Assembly (NCBI GenBank): GCA_015501585.1
Contig: JADNRY010000221.1
Span: 37,381 to 101,380, forward strand
Direction of reading: 5' to 3'
Source of the DNA: Rhodocollybia butyracea
Lineage: Eukaryota; Basidiomycota; Agaricomycetes; Agaricales; Omphalotaceae
DNA: 64,000 bases
The notes beneath the pieces were generated by a model. The model was not told the origin of the DNA. It saw nothing but the letters and a program-made list of their open reading frames with translations, and searched no databases. Within the stretch, counting starts at the first letter, position 1; every line of letters begins with the position of its first letter. Of the stretch, positions 22,681 through 34,119 are shown piece by piece. Both the position numbers and the translations under genes were made by a program.

Positions 22681-23570
22681 GTGAGCTTTGGTGTTCTTGT
22701 CATATCTCCTTCAGTTTTCACTCAATTTCTTCGATGTAGAGCTCGTTTAGATCCCCTAGGGACCCTCTCCCCACCGCTTCAATATTGTTTGAATAGCTCC
22801 CCATCGTGGTTACTGTCCCCAGGTCAGTCTCACTTAGGTGATTTTCGCTGTTTTTGCCATAATTCCATCAGTTCTTATTCAATTTCTTTCGTCCAGGGCT
22901 CGTTTAGATCCCCTAGGTACCCCCTCACTATCGCCTTACTCACGCTAGAGCAATTCCCAACTTTTTCCATCTCTCTCTCATCATATAGGTGATTTTCAAT
23001 GTTTTTGCCATAACTCCTTCAATTTTCACTCAATTTTTCCGAGGTAGGGCCCGTTCACATTCGCTTAGGACCCTCTCCATGCTCCTCTACTCACTTCTTG
23101 ATCACCTTTCATCTTGGTCATCTCCCCCTGGTCAGTCTCACTTAGGTGATTTTCGCTGTTTTTGCCATATTTCCCTCAGTTCTCATTCAATTTCTTTCGT
23201 CCAGGGCTCGTTTAGATCCCCTAGGTACCCCCTCACTGTCGCTGTACTCACGCTAGAGCAATTCCCAAATTTTTCCATCTCTCTCTCGTCATATAGGTGA
23301 TTTTCAATGTTTTTGCCATAACTCCTTCAATTTTCACTCAATTTTTCCGAGGTAGGGCCCATTCCCATTCACTTAGGACCCTCTCCATGCTCCTCCACTC
23401 ACTTCTTGGTCACTTTCCATCTTGGTCATCTCACCCTGGTCAGTCTCATTTAGGTGGTTTTTCCTGTTTTTGCCATATTCCCCTCAGTTTTCATTCCATT
23501 TCTTTGTTATAGGGCTCGTTTAGATTCCCTAGGTACCCCCTTACTATTGCTGTACTCACGCTAAACTTTG
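22681..23570 (+). repeat. Right arm array: same 308-bp repeat in opposite orientation
   Basis: Nearly three 308-bp dimers, in the orientation opposite to the left arm. Each has TTCAATGTTTTTGCCATAAC and TTCGCTGTTTTTGCCATA monomers. The first monomer next to the centre is the most diverged. Confidence 0.85.
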
Positions 23571-24399
23571 CTATTATCTTATGTTATTATCATTTATTTT
23601 GTACTTTGTTTGTATACAAATTACATCATTTGAACACTTAGTTGTTGTGACTTGAATGTTCTTGAAGTAATATGTTGCCTACTCACAGGTGGCTTGAGAT
23701 TGACTTGGGACTACTCTAGCTGAGTTCAGGCTGACTTGAGACTGACTTGAGTTGCCTTGAAGTTGCTCAAGTTACCCAAGTTGGCTTGAAGCTGGCTTGA
23801 AGCTGGTTTGAAGTTGGTTTGAAGTTGGCTTCAGTGGATTGAAATAGATCAACCTTGCATTGAGTGCTGTATGGCCCCCAATGACCATTGGGGGCCATAC
23901 AGCCCTCAGGCTGGCTGAAGGGTCATCCAGGTTGGCTCAACTCTCCTTGAGTAAAGGGGGTATTTTCCTGATGCTTCTCCCATCCCTATATCTCTTTGAA
24001 AATTTTACATGGTTCACAGTCTGAACAAATGATTATCAATATGGCATTCACTCTCCATATGGCGCAACTTTTGGACCGTCTCACAAAATCGAAATCTGAC
24101 CCTCGCCCCCAATGCTCGTAATTCCTCCAGAACATCCCACCGTCGTTGAATCTGTGTCGACAATACCAACACAATTGTCTTCCTCTAGAAGTTATTTGGT
24201 TTCTTTGTAATGGTTGATGGTCTTTGAGATCACGACGTCCAGATATAGATAGTGTTTTTCATGATACCTTTTGGGCTTTCGTGTCATGATTTGTGGTACC
24301 AAGTGTTGACATGTCTCTCACACAAACATGACAGGTGTTTCAATCAGCGCGAGTGTTTCCCATTGCACCACTATCAAAGATTTGGTCTACTTTGACTGT

Positions 24400-24490
24400 G
24401 CTTGACACAGCGGGCAGGGACCATGGCAGTTGAATTGCAACTGCGTTTAACGCAGTTGAAAGGTGTTGCCCCAGACAGGTGCCGGCAAAG
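24400..24490. repeat. Inverted repeat arm with internal palindrome (left)
   Basis: It pairs with 25787-25876 (shared GGACCATGGCAGTTGA, GCAACTGCG and GAAAGGTGTTGCCCCAG, with a few mismatches). Inside, 24438-24458 is the palindrome CAACTGCGTT-T-AACGCAGTTG. The arms are 1.3 kb apart and enclose element E4. They may be two copies of one MITE or the ends of a decayed transposon. Confidence 0.65.
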
Positions 24491-25280
24491 TATATAACCA
24501 GTTCTTGAATTGAGTTGTTGTTGTAATGTAAACTCCGATACGGAGCGCCCATAGGCGCTCCTTCAATATGATCTTAGCGTTTCTGAGGTATCTCTCCGAG
24601 GCTCAGGCTCACTTCTCCTTGTGGACTGCTGGTGTGTCTCAGGAGACAGAGAGTCATTTGTAGGAATCAACAGTTAACATTGTCAAGCTGCACTGTCAGG
24701 CATCGGAACACGAGTATCAAACAAGTATCATACTATTAATTAGAGGCTGACAACAACTGAGGGCCTTGAGGATACATTGTCTGAAAGGAATTTATAGCTA
24801 AGAGTTCTTTGATGCCTACAGTACTACTACCTTTGAAAGTGTGGTCTCTACTGGAATTCTGCCAAAAGGCATTCATATTGGGGAATGGGGAAGACTCATT
24901 ACATGCATGTTATGGTCCTATGTATGGCAGGAGTATAGTAAGTAATATGGTGTGGGACCTGGTGTGGGACTCCCTTCCAACCCCTTCCAGCTCTCTTGCT
25001 AGTCCTGGCCAGTGACATGTTTGAGTGAGAGATCCTATGTTCAAGGCACCGTTTTGGCACCATTGATGTGAAAGGATTATAGTAGCAGTAGTATGAGCCA
25101 TATTATGAGTGCAACAACATCACAGGTGAAGATTTTAAGCATAGAAGAAATGAACATATACATTTCTTGGGCAAGCTCAGCAACGAAGTATAAATTAATT
25201 ACTAGATTCATTTACAAGGCAGGAAGAATGAGAGCAGCAGACAAAATCCAACCACATAAGCATATATAAAATGACCCCCA

Positions 25281-25631
25281 CATCAGGAAAAGCCGTTTTT
25301 GCCTAGGTGACCCCAGAGTGGCCTAAAGCAAACTAGGTGACCTATGAATCCTATGGCATCCTAGGAATTTGGGCTTGTCCCTTGCCAGTCAAGGCTCTTG
25401 AGGATTCCCTAGGGTATCCTAAGCAAGCCTAGGTTTGCCCAGGTCTCCCCAGGTGCTCCCCAGGAGCACCTGGGCAAACCTGGGCAAACCTAAGCTTGCC
25501 TAGGGAATCCTCAAGAGCCTTGACTGGCAAGGAACAAGCCCAAATTCCTAGGATGCCATAGGATTCATAGGTCACCTAGTTTGCCTTAGGCCACTCTGGG
25601 GTCACCTAGGCAAAAACGGCTTTTCCTGATG
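25281..25631. mobile_element. CATCAGG-family foldback element E4
   Basis: A 351-bp, almost fully palindromic element of the same sequence family as E2, with CA on both flanks (25279-25280 and 25632-25633) as a 2-bp target duplication. It lies between the two inverted arms at 24400 and 25787. Confidence 0.85.
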
Positions 25632-25786
25632 CAGCTGTCCTCGAGGAACGATGGCAGCAGGATAAGCACAAGCGCATGAGCGGGAGACATTGTTACAGAC
25701 GCCGGCTATGATGCCAAGATGGGCATGTGCAAGGGCCTAACCTAATTTATATTACAAGGGACATCAAAAGAATTCAACGGTTATTG

Positions 25787-25876
25787 CTTTGCCGGCAACT
25801 GCCTGGGGCAACACCTTTCAACTGCGTTAAACGCAGTTGCAAATCAACTGCCATGGTCCTTGCCCCCTGTGTGAGC
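25787..25876. repeat. Inverted repeat arm with internal palindrome (right)
   Basis: This is the reverse-complement partner of 24400-24490. Its internal palindrome CAACTGCGTT-A-AACGCAGTTG is at 25819-25839. Confidence 0.65.
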
Positions 25877-25982
25877 CTGCTATGCTTTCAAATTTGGCTC
25901 CATCATCTCGAACATTCCATTGCCTGATAAACAAATATAATTGATTGAACTCAATCACTATCAGTGGAGTGCACGCCCTCAT

Positions 25983-26181
25983 GCACTCCAAAAGTGGCCA
26001 AATTTCAATCGAGCAGAAATGACAACTGAAAAGTCACGTGTTTCTATACAAGGTATATCGACAGTCACCTGATATTTCCCACGAGCTTATATGGCTTATC
26101 GAAAATCACATGCTTCTATCAGTGTCCTTTTCTGCTCGGTAGAAATTTGTCCACTTTCGGAGTGTGATCATTGTGCATAGA
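25983..26181. mobile_element. Small MITE-like inverted repeat
   Basis: CACTCCAAAAGTGGCCAAATT and a CGAGCAGAAA segment on the left are matched in inverted orientation by TTTCTGCTCG and AAATTTGTCCACTTTCGGAGTG on the right, about 200 bp overall. No clear target duplication was found. Confidence 0.5.
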
Positions 26182-26339
26182 TTTAACAGCTTCATGACTA
26201 ACTCCGCTCTAACTTTCTCTCCTCATCCGCCTGAGCCATCCTTCCTCACCCTCTGATGCTAGCAGTCGGTATATCACAGTTTCTCTCAGCGCTACAAATC
26301 AGCAGGGTAGCCGGTCGAACTAATAGCTCTTCGCGCCGC

Positions 26340-26515
26340 CAATGGTCATTAAGCATCCTCGGATTCAGCCTTGGTATCACTTCTGCTATTTCAGGGTACA
26401 GGACTAACTTGCCAATCGTGACTGTATGTGGCTCAGGTGCTACTATATTACTTCCTGTGAGCACTCTTTTTAAGCCTCTGAATTCCACAGTCCAATAACT
26501 TCTACAATGTCACGG
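26340..26515. repeat. Dispersed duplicate, copy 1 (copy 2 at 34678-34815)
   Basis: The segment shares AGCATCCTCGGATTC-like, TAACTTGCCAATCGTGAC and AGTATGTGGCT words in the same order with 34678-34815. Both end near GTCCAATAACT. It has a minus frame of 80 codons, unrecognised. The sequence 26520-27210 shows nothing further I can name. Confidence 0.5.
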
Positions 26516-27224
26516 TAGAACCTTCATTCTTAGCCAATCTAGTCATTCCGATGCAGGCTATTTAGCACGCGAAGATCTCGTGGATCAATTGATGTTGCTG
26601 GAAGCTCAGAGCAATTCATCGAATACGACAGCCACGATGCTTCCAAGGCTTCTCCACTTGTTGGTTCGCTGGCTGAGATTCCCTACAGCAAGGCCGGTTA
26701 GTTTTTGATTTTTTAAGCTTTAAAGATGAGAATATTGAATGTCATCTATCTCTAGACAAGCAGGTATATATCATATGCACCAGCAGAATCCGATATGAAC
26801 TCAAGCCATGAAGGGGAAGAGGTTGACATTTCTTCTGGGCTGGGATACCTGTGAGGCAACCTGAGGCACAAATTGACTTTATTGACTCTTCGATATTCAT
26901 GATCCCTGTCTCTTTTTTTTTTTTGTAATCATTAGTACAAGTTTGTGAAATGTACATATGTTTATCGCCTTCACCTCTTTTTCTATCCCGCGCGAAATGC
27001 TCCGCGTTTCTAGGGCTATACCTTGCCGTTTCACAAACAGGGAGACTCTAACACTCTACTGGCGAGTCGCTAGTGCCTTCAAGTGGCAGACATGCAATGA
27101 ACGATACCAAACAGTCAATCTACCCAAGCAGCGCCATCACCGTTCAATATCACGCGCCTTCCATTCCTGCAATGGTACATCCTGAACAAAAGACCTCTCG
27201 TCCGAGGCGATGTGGAGCCCATAA

Positions 27225-29656
27225 TGCAATGTAAGATGGATGTGGCCACATCCTGCATTGCAATTTAAGATGGTTCTGTCCGCTGCGGCAAATGTGCCTG
27301 CATTGCAATGTGGTATATGTCACAGCCTGGCCTTTGAAAAATTACTGAATTAGGGAATTTTTCGCTGTGTGTAACATGAAGCTTGCATCTGCATGTCACA
27401 TCACAACTGTTTTAGCCAAATTTAGAAATATAACAGTTGGCCATATTAAGCTATGGCTAAAGCGGCGGCGCGGGTACACATTTGATGGGGTCATGTGACT
27501 CGCCGATTGCAGGTTTAGATAGCTTCGATAAAATAGGCAATTTACGAGCTTAATTGGGATGTTTCTGTATGGGTAGCTAGCCCAAAAAAGGCTATGGATA
27601 GTGTATTAATATTTTAGCACTGTACCTCGATGGATGGGGCACCGTAATGGGTTGGATTGAATGAAAAGATTTAGATTACCTTCGGTCAAAGCTGTACATC
27701 ACTGCCTAATTGGGAATGCCAGCAAAGCGGCCTAAAAGCCTGCTTGTACAGCAGATATCCTTGCTAATGGGGATGTACATAGTGTCTTTAGATATATCAG
27801 AGGTCCCTGAAGCGAAATCACAGCCAGAGCGGCGGTCAAAGCTGTTTTATTACCATATTTAGAATGCCAGCAAAGCGGCCTAAAAGCTTGTTTATGCATG
27901 GGTATTCTACCTAATAGCAGTCTACACAGTGTTTATAGATGCACAGTAGGTACCTAGAGCAAAATTAAAGCTGGTATGTGGTGTAATAGTGGCCCTGCTT
28001 CGAGGTTTGGGACTGTGGCTGTGCTTTAAAAAATCGAAGTAAAGGTAGGGATGTTTGATATACTAGTGGTACAGGCATGATTTCTACATAGTATATATAT
28101 ACCTGAAGCGAAATTAGAGCATTCTGTGGAGAGAATAAGCTGTAATTGCCAGCTCTAGGCCGGAGGAGGTCAAAGCTGTATGTCCAAATAGGGAAATATA
28201 TCATTACATACAGGTGGTGTTGAGTCGAAGTTGGGCTCAGTAATGGCATGGCCTCTCAAGGTCTGAGGTTTGGAATACATATCTGAGTAGTGTAGTATAC
28301 TAGCTACGCCCTCCAGGTGTTATATTTCCCAATATGTGGGCAGGAGGATGTACATGGAGTGATCAATGGTGAGTAACCATCAAAATTCGCATTTTTGAGG
28401 AATTAAATACTAATAATGAGTGCCTAAGCGCAGGTAGCACCTCAAAGCTTGGTAGGTAGACTTTACTACATGGTATACACTCGATCCGTGTCCAAGAACC
28501 ACTAATATGGCACCAGAGGCGATGGTATGTACTGATCTTTATAGATTTTGCCTGAAAACTCGATTTTTTGAGGAATTAGCATAGAATATTGGGGCCTTGA
28601 GAGTAGCCAAGAGGCTAAAACGTCGTATATAGACTGTACTACATAGTACTAGACGTCGCCATATGCAGAAACGATTTATAGAGCACCTGAAGCGATGGTA
28701 TTCCCTGATCTGTATGGATTCTGCCAAAAAATGCGATTCTCAGGAATAAAACAGGCATAGAGTGTGCTACAAGTCTCAGATCAAACCAAAAACTTGGGAA
28801 ACATGCCTGTACCACTAGTATATCAAACATCCCTACCTTTACTTCGATTTTTTAAAGCACAGCCACAGTCCCAAACCTCGAAGCAGGGCCACTATTACAC
28901 CACATACCAGCTTTAATTTTGCTCTAGGTACCTACTGTGCATCTATAAACACTGTGTAGACTGCTATTAGGTAGAATACCCATGCATAAACAAGCTTTTA
29001 GGCCGCTTTGCTGGCATTCTAAATATGGTAATAAAACAGCTTTGACCGCCGCTCTGGCTGTGATTTCGCTTCAGGGACCTCTGATATATCTAAAGACACT
29101 ATGTACATCCCCATTAGCAAGGATATCTGCTGTACAAGCAGGCTTTTAGGCCGCTTTGCTGGCATTCCCAATTAGGCAGTGATGTACAGCTTTGACCGAA
29201 GGTAATCTAAATCTTTTCATTCAATCCAACCCATTACGGTGCCCCATCCATCGAGGTACAGTGCTAAAATATTAATACACTATCCATAGCCTTTTTTGGG
29301 CTAGCTACCCATACAGAAACATCCCAATTAAGCTCGTAAATTGCCTATTTTATCGAAGCTATCTAAACCTGCAATCGGCGAGTCACATGACCCCATCAAA
29401 TGTGTACCCGCGCCGCCGCTTTAGCCATAGCTTAATATGGCCAACTGTTATATTTCTAAATTTGGCTAAAACAGTTGTGATGTGACATGCAGATGCAAGC
29501 TTCATGTTACACACAGCGAAAAATTCCCTAATTCAGTAATTTTTCAAAGGCCAGGCTGTGACATATACCACATTGCAATGCAGGCACATTTGCCGCAGCG
29601 GACAGAACCATCTTAAATTGCAATGCAGGATGTGGCCACATCCATCTTACATTGCA
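27225..29656. repeat. 2.43-kb near-perfect palindrome
   Basis: The left arm 27225-28079 and right arm 28802-29656 are each 855 bp, and every stretch I compared is identical in reverse complement. A 722-bp spacer separates them. The similarity continues weakly outward for about 15 bp with three mismatches (ATGTGG..CCCATA). Arms and spacer are themselves built from diverged units of roughly 165 bp sharing CCTGAAGCGAAAT and GCGGTCAAAGCTG motifs. No gene is inside. The right edge runs into the F-box frame. Confidence 0.9.
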
Positions 29657-29671
29657 ATATGGGAACCACAT

Positions 29672-30889
29672 AGGGTGCTCGTCCTTGACTGGCAAGTCCG
29701 CGAAAAATCCTTCCACCATTTCGAGTGCAATCGCAGACAGGAAGTCATATTCCTCCACATACAGTATCAGATTGACATACTGTAATGCACACTCTGACCG
29801 CTTCAAAATCTCTTTCAGCTCGCTAGCAGAAGTGTCAGCTTCATAAGCTGCTATGGGCCAGCGTTCAGCATCGACAAGGTCGGGCAGTGTAACTTGCAGT
29901 CTGGTCAACTTGGGGAGTGAAACACATTCCAGGCCCCGTATTCGATCTTCTCATCATTATCGAGGTCCCCACCAATGTCTAAGGCCAATAGGGAGGATCG
30001 ACAGGTGATTTGTTTATCGGGTTTCTGTGTAAATTTAAAACATTGGAGCGTCAAGGACTCCAAACAAGGGCATTGGTGGAGTAACCTAGCAAGAGATACA
30101 CCCCAGTAGTAGCCAACTTTTAAGACCTTCAAATTTCGACTTCCTATGACATCTGCATATGACTCCTCGAGCTCGCCTAGTTCCAGTTTCTGGAGAGGGC
30201 GACAATCTAAAATCCGATTAGAGAACGAACGGCGAGAGTCAACTGACAGATCTTCGAGAAGAGGAAAGTGTGTAGAGGAGGGTTCGAAAGGGAACAGGCT
30301 GTCAATATACTGTGAAGACACAAACGACAACTTGAATGTAGCTTGCCTCCATCTGTGAGCCTGTGCTACCAATATGGTAATCACAGATGGATGAACATCA
30401 GGGTTTACTAAAACGATCCCAATACTCAAGGGCGCCGAGACTCCTGATCGCAAAATGCATTCGGTCAGAAATGCAGTCATTTTGGTGGTGCGCAGCGAGT
30501 CCTTTATCTTTGTCCAGAAAGTAGCGTATGAAACAGCTTCATGTCGCCACCAAGAGCAGACCTAGGTGAGTAGAAAAAATATACCCAGATAGCTTAGTAT
30601 AATTGGAGACCCGGGTTGAGTAGGTGATATCAGGTTCATCAGATGCCTCGATGACTAGTTGAAAGATCGTTGTTAACATGTTCGAGGGAACGGTTCGAAT
30701 GGGAGCCAACAGAGATTCCTGCAGTTCCAGGACCCTCAAGATCTGGCTTAACATGTTCGAGGGAACGGTTCGAATGGGAGCCAACAGAGATTCCTGCAGT
30801 TCCAGGACCCTCAAGATCTGGCTATGAGTGGTATTCTCGGAGAATGTTTGTAGATCAATTCGGGTCTGATCGATTAGAGTGCGTGACAT
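29672..30889 (-). pseudogene. F-box/LRR-type protein, truncated and frameshifted
   Basis: F-box proteins bind SKP1 through the F-box and recruit substrates for SCF ubiquitin ligases. Exon 1 (30889-30611, start MSRTLIDQ) holds the F-box core IRTVPSNMLTTIFQLVIEA. A 49-nt intron (30562-30610) joins it to VCSWWRHEAVSYATFWTKIK, the usual continuation of fungal F-box proteins. Leucine-rich segments follow (LQKLELGELEESY, LKVLKVGYYW, CPCLESLTLQCFKF). A single-base frameshift near 29938 interrupts the frame, which resumes as LECVSLPKLTRLQV. The C-terminus then runs into the palindrome at 29656 and is lost. An exact 75-bp tandem duplication repeats half of the F-box. The upstream region is cut by a CATCAGC element. 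Confidence 0.65.
30680..30829 (-). repeat. Exact 75-bp in-frame tandem duplication within the F-box exon
   Basis: Two adjacent copies, identical as far as read, of a 25-codon segment ending VPSNML. The duplication inserts a second copy of the region around the first F-box helix without shifting the frame, so it is recent. Confidence 0.9.
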
Positions 30890-31035
30890 TGCTTGGGCGG
30901 AAGGAGAGTTAGGAATGTCGTTGTGGCGGCTTTTGGCAAGGAGCTCTGTATGGAGTTCTGCATAGAGTGCCCGGCAGGCGGATTCAAGGGAAGAGAACGT
31001 CTGAGAATGCGCGGGAGCCAAGGTTTTAGAGGCCA

Positions 31036-32624
31036 CATCAGCATTTCTCCACAATTGTGATCCGGTATAATTGGCATCAATACATGCCAATCACGCCTCT
31101 TTATACAAATTTCGGGAAGTATAATCAGGTATGTATAGATCCCCGAGTGCATAATAGAAATACCCGATTATACATGATTATAGATGTTTATGCTCTCGAT
31201 TCTCATCTGATTATACCTTGCTTTATACTCAGTAATACCAGATTATACAAGATTATACATCCCCATTATACACATTAATACACGGTTATACACCCAGTTT
31301 TTAGCTCAGTTGCTCATTACACGGCTGAAAAACTAGCAAAAATGTTGTTATTACTTCAATATATTACAACTACGTATACATAGTACAATATAGGCTAAAA
31401 AAACGTTACTACTGTTATGACCACACAAGACAAGCGGCGTCGCGTTGCGCAGAAAGCAAAACATCACTGAATACCAATCGGCGCATCAGTAAAAAGTTAT
31501 CACAAACGGGAAAAAGACTGACCTTGTAAGCCCCAGAGAATCGTTGCTATGTACAAAAACATCAAGTTAGTAAATATCGTCGAACTGATATGAAGTGATA
31601 AACCTAAACTCGAAGCCTGGCGAAAATCAAAAAATGGTCTGAGAGCCTGTGGACATGAAAATGGAGGCGGCCTGCAAAGGAAAGATGCCTGCGCAAGTAC
31701 TCAACACTCTGTGAATAGTCAGTACATATTCGAGTCTGGCTGGGAATCGACTTGCCTAGATTTATGGGAGGAGGTGGGGCTGGCGTCAACGCTTTTCCGA
31801 ACTTTGAAATGTATAGCTGTATGGTTGGTAGCAGTATGAAACAACGAGGACCAGAAAAAAAATAGTAAGTACTAATTGGCTAAAGAAAAAGAGACACGCA
31901 CCACAATAACACCGAGATCCAAGTCCTAGTGCACCTCTCCGAAAATCACTTAAAGAAGGCAAATTCTCGATAGGCAATTAAAAAACGCAGCAGCCCAAGC
32001 TGGAGGACTAACCGTAGGCCGCAAGTAGCAACAAGAGCAAGGATAAAATTTTAACATCCGAGGAAAAGAAAGATTAGAGATGGTTTGAGTTTTTAAAATT
32101 GAAAACGGCACTGGCGTCAAATCATGAAACGATCATGTGGTACTATACAGCTGTCGGAGTTTCAATGGACTTAGCTGTTCTGCATTGGACTTCAGGCGCT
32201 GTCAAGGCCGTTGTCCAACTTCATGTAAAGTTCCGCTATCTTGCTGCTGGAGCTCTGAATAACTGAGGGATGTCATGACTAAGATACTATGCCTGAGGCT
32301 GAGGCACAATACCTGTGTGCTCAGTACAATGTCAGTGTACCACCACTGTCACGGTACTACTACATATAAGTACTACGATTTGACTACAATGTACTAACGT
32401 CTCATTGGGTTAACATTATAATTTATTGAGAGTAAGTATAATGAGGCATAATCACGCATAATTGGACATAATTGGCGCGTATCATCACTGTATCATCGCG
32501 TATAATCATTATACCCTGGGTATAATTCACGAAATCTCAGGGTTGCATAATTGAGTATAAATCAGTGTTTTGATTACAACAGATATGCAATTATACCGTT
32601 TACATTTGTGGAGAATTGCTGATG
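31036..32624. mobile_element. CATCAGC-terminated element E8
   Basis: Imperfect inverted ends of about 40 bp (CATCAGCATTTCTCCACAA against CATCAGCAATTCTCCACAA, then GGTATAATTG on both) lie 1.59 kb apart. They are flanked by CA at 31034-31035 and 32625-32626. Subterminal zones are ATTATAC words on the left and GTATAAT/CATAAT words on the right. The middle (31430-32400) has no frame I recognise. The CATCAG start and 2-bp duplication tie it to the CATCAGG family. Its left end lies about 150 bp upstream of the F-box start codon. Confidence 0.7.
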
Positions 32625-32965
32625 CAACGGACTATCCTGAATGTCGTCTGACATGGTGGTTAAAACGTGAAGCGCTTAGCACGTAACAAGAGGTCACAAG
32701 GTTTACTTCCCGTTGTGGCAGGCCTAGGGTTGAGGAAATAACTACCTCAGAGGTTCAGAACCTGGGTCAAACCTCCAGCCTAGCGAAGGGGGTAGTTGCG
32801 AACAGGTTGCAAACCGTTTCAAACCTGTCACGTGATGACATATTACCTATATTTTTTCCCCCGCGCGCTACGCGTGCGCATTAGGTTCTAACTTGAACAG
32901 ACGTTACTGAGCATGTATTACTACAACAAATATTACCAGCATTAAGAGATAGGAACGGGGCTTCT

Positions 32966-33337
32966 CTAGTCAAAGCTTAAGGTAAAATCATTACTTGGCT
33001 CGTCCATAAACTTCATGTACCCGGACGATCCCGAATCTTCACACAGCGCGATGTGGTCAAAGTATGATTGCATATGTAATGTTGGAAGAATGGCTTGTGT
33101 ATGATGAATATCAGTCGAAATTTTACCTTGGAAGTTGTGAGAATTGACCCGAATTGCTATCAGCAAGAGATGAGGGAAGAGTCTACTAGAAGCTGGAACC
33201 CTGAGGGGAAGAGATCGGATATTGAAAGTGTTTTCGAAGGTAGGAGGTGCTTTCTGATATTTTTGGAAATAAGAGCGCGCTGAGAAAGTGTTACGTGAGT
33301 ATCATACTGAAGCTCCTCGACTTTTGAAGAATCCATG
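32966..33337 (-). CDS. Small hypothetical gene, uncertain
   Basis: An ATG at 33337 opens MDSSKVEELQYDTHVTLSQR and runs about 60 codons to a stop. An overlapping frame, 33166-32966, ends DEPSNDFTLSFD. One or two short introns (for example GTATGATACTCACG...TCTCAG) could join them, but I cannot settle the model. No family is recognised and there is no signal peptide. Confidence 0.25.
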
Positions 33338-33792
33338 GCGGGAGGTAAGTTTCACGCGAGCTGAGTAGGTGGGCGCCGCGCCATCATCATAATAAGTATC
33401 TAGGCTAAACTAATTTTCCAATGGCCGTACAGCGTATATACTATAAGTAAATTTTCTCAATAACTCAAGGTACATGTGACGGTTCGCTACCCCCGCCAAA
33501 CCTGGCTCTAGGAGGGGGAGGTTCGGAACAGGTTCGCAACATGTTGCGAACCTCAAAAGCACGTGACCGCGGGTCAAACCTAGGTTATTCCCTAGCCTAG
33601 CTAGCTGTCTTTTGTGAAGAGAATACTCGTTCACATATAAAGCCTAGTGGCCAGGGTTCGTGGGACCTTCGTGTTCATTTTTTAAAACTCCGATCCCTTG
33701 CCGTGTCTGTTCCGGCCCCTTGTAATCATAGCTTCGTAATACTCATTGCTGATAAGGTAATGCCTCGTACGGTAGAAATAATATCCCTTCAC

Positions 33793-34119
33793 CTACGTTG
33801 AAACCATGAGCTCAGATACAGACGTTTCTATGTCTGCATTTCGCGGGATTCTACGATTTAAACATTGCTTCAGATCATGAGAATCCGGTAGCTTATCCAG
33901 CTCCTGCAGAAGGACCATGAATCCCGCAAAATATGTAGTTTTCCCGCCGCCAGTCTTGATTACCGATATGACATGAAAACCATCGATAGCCTTGCATATT
34001 CCATGCAATGCATAATCATGTATATCATGGGCGAATCGCGGTCGGATTAGTTGGCGAACACGAGCTATATTATCCGGTGTCGAGAGTCTTGATGGCTCTT
34101 TGCCGGAATCGTTCGGCAT
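33793..34119 (-). pseudogene. DEAD/DEAH (RecQ-like) helicase N-terminal fragment
   Basis: A 108-codon frame opens MPNDSGKEPSRL. After an IRPRFAHDIHDYALHGICKA segment it carries the Walker A motif IKTGGGKTTYFAGFM. This layout, a DYQ..G...A..G....V.I.TGGGKT run, is that of fungal RecQ-type helicases. The frame then drifts into unrelated sequence and stops, so motifs II-VI are absent and the fragment cannot be an active helicase. It lies inside the inverted repeats at 32718-34312, which may have carried it. Confidence 0.6.

Larger units (their letters stand above)
19118..23973. mobile_element. CATCAGG-family giant foldback element E3
   Basis: The left end CATCAGGAAAAGG and right end TTTTCCTGATG enclose 4856 bp, flanked by CA and CT. 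Subterminal zones are inverted word arrays: CAACTTGAGG words with a period near 39 bp at 19140-19400, and GGCTTGAAG/GTTGGCTTGA words at 23690-23950. Further in, a long array on the left is mirrored by a shorter array in the opposite orientation on the right. A unique centre of about 500 bp lies at 22190-22680. The plan, long inverted repeats made of tandem subrepeats, resembles Drosophila FB/Galileo foldback elements. No transposase is visible. Confidence 0.75.

Noticed and set aside
19911..23512. Series of 88-121-codon frames starting MIFNVFAITPS or similar, a possible protein family
   Set aside because: They recur once per 308-bp repeat, overlap at fixed offsets and follow the satellite period; they are open by composition, not coding.
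33528..33565. Promoter operator at the GGTTCGCAACATGTTGCGAACC palindrome
   Set aside because: It lies within repeat-derived sequence with related words at 32790, so a mobile-element origin is simpler than a regulatory site.
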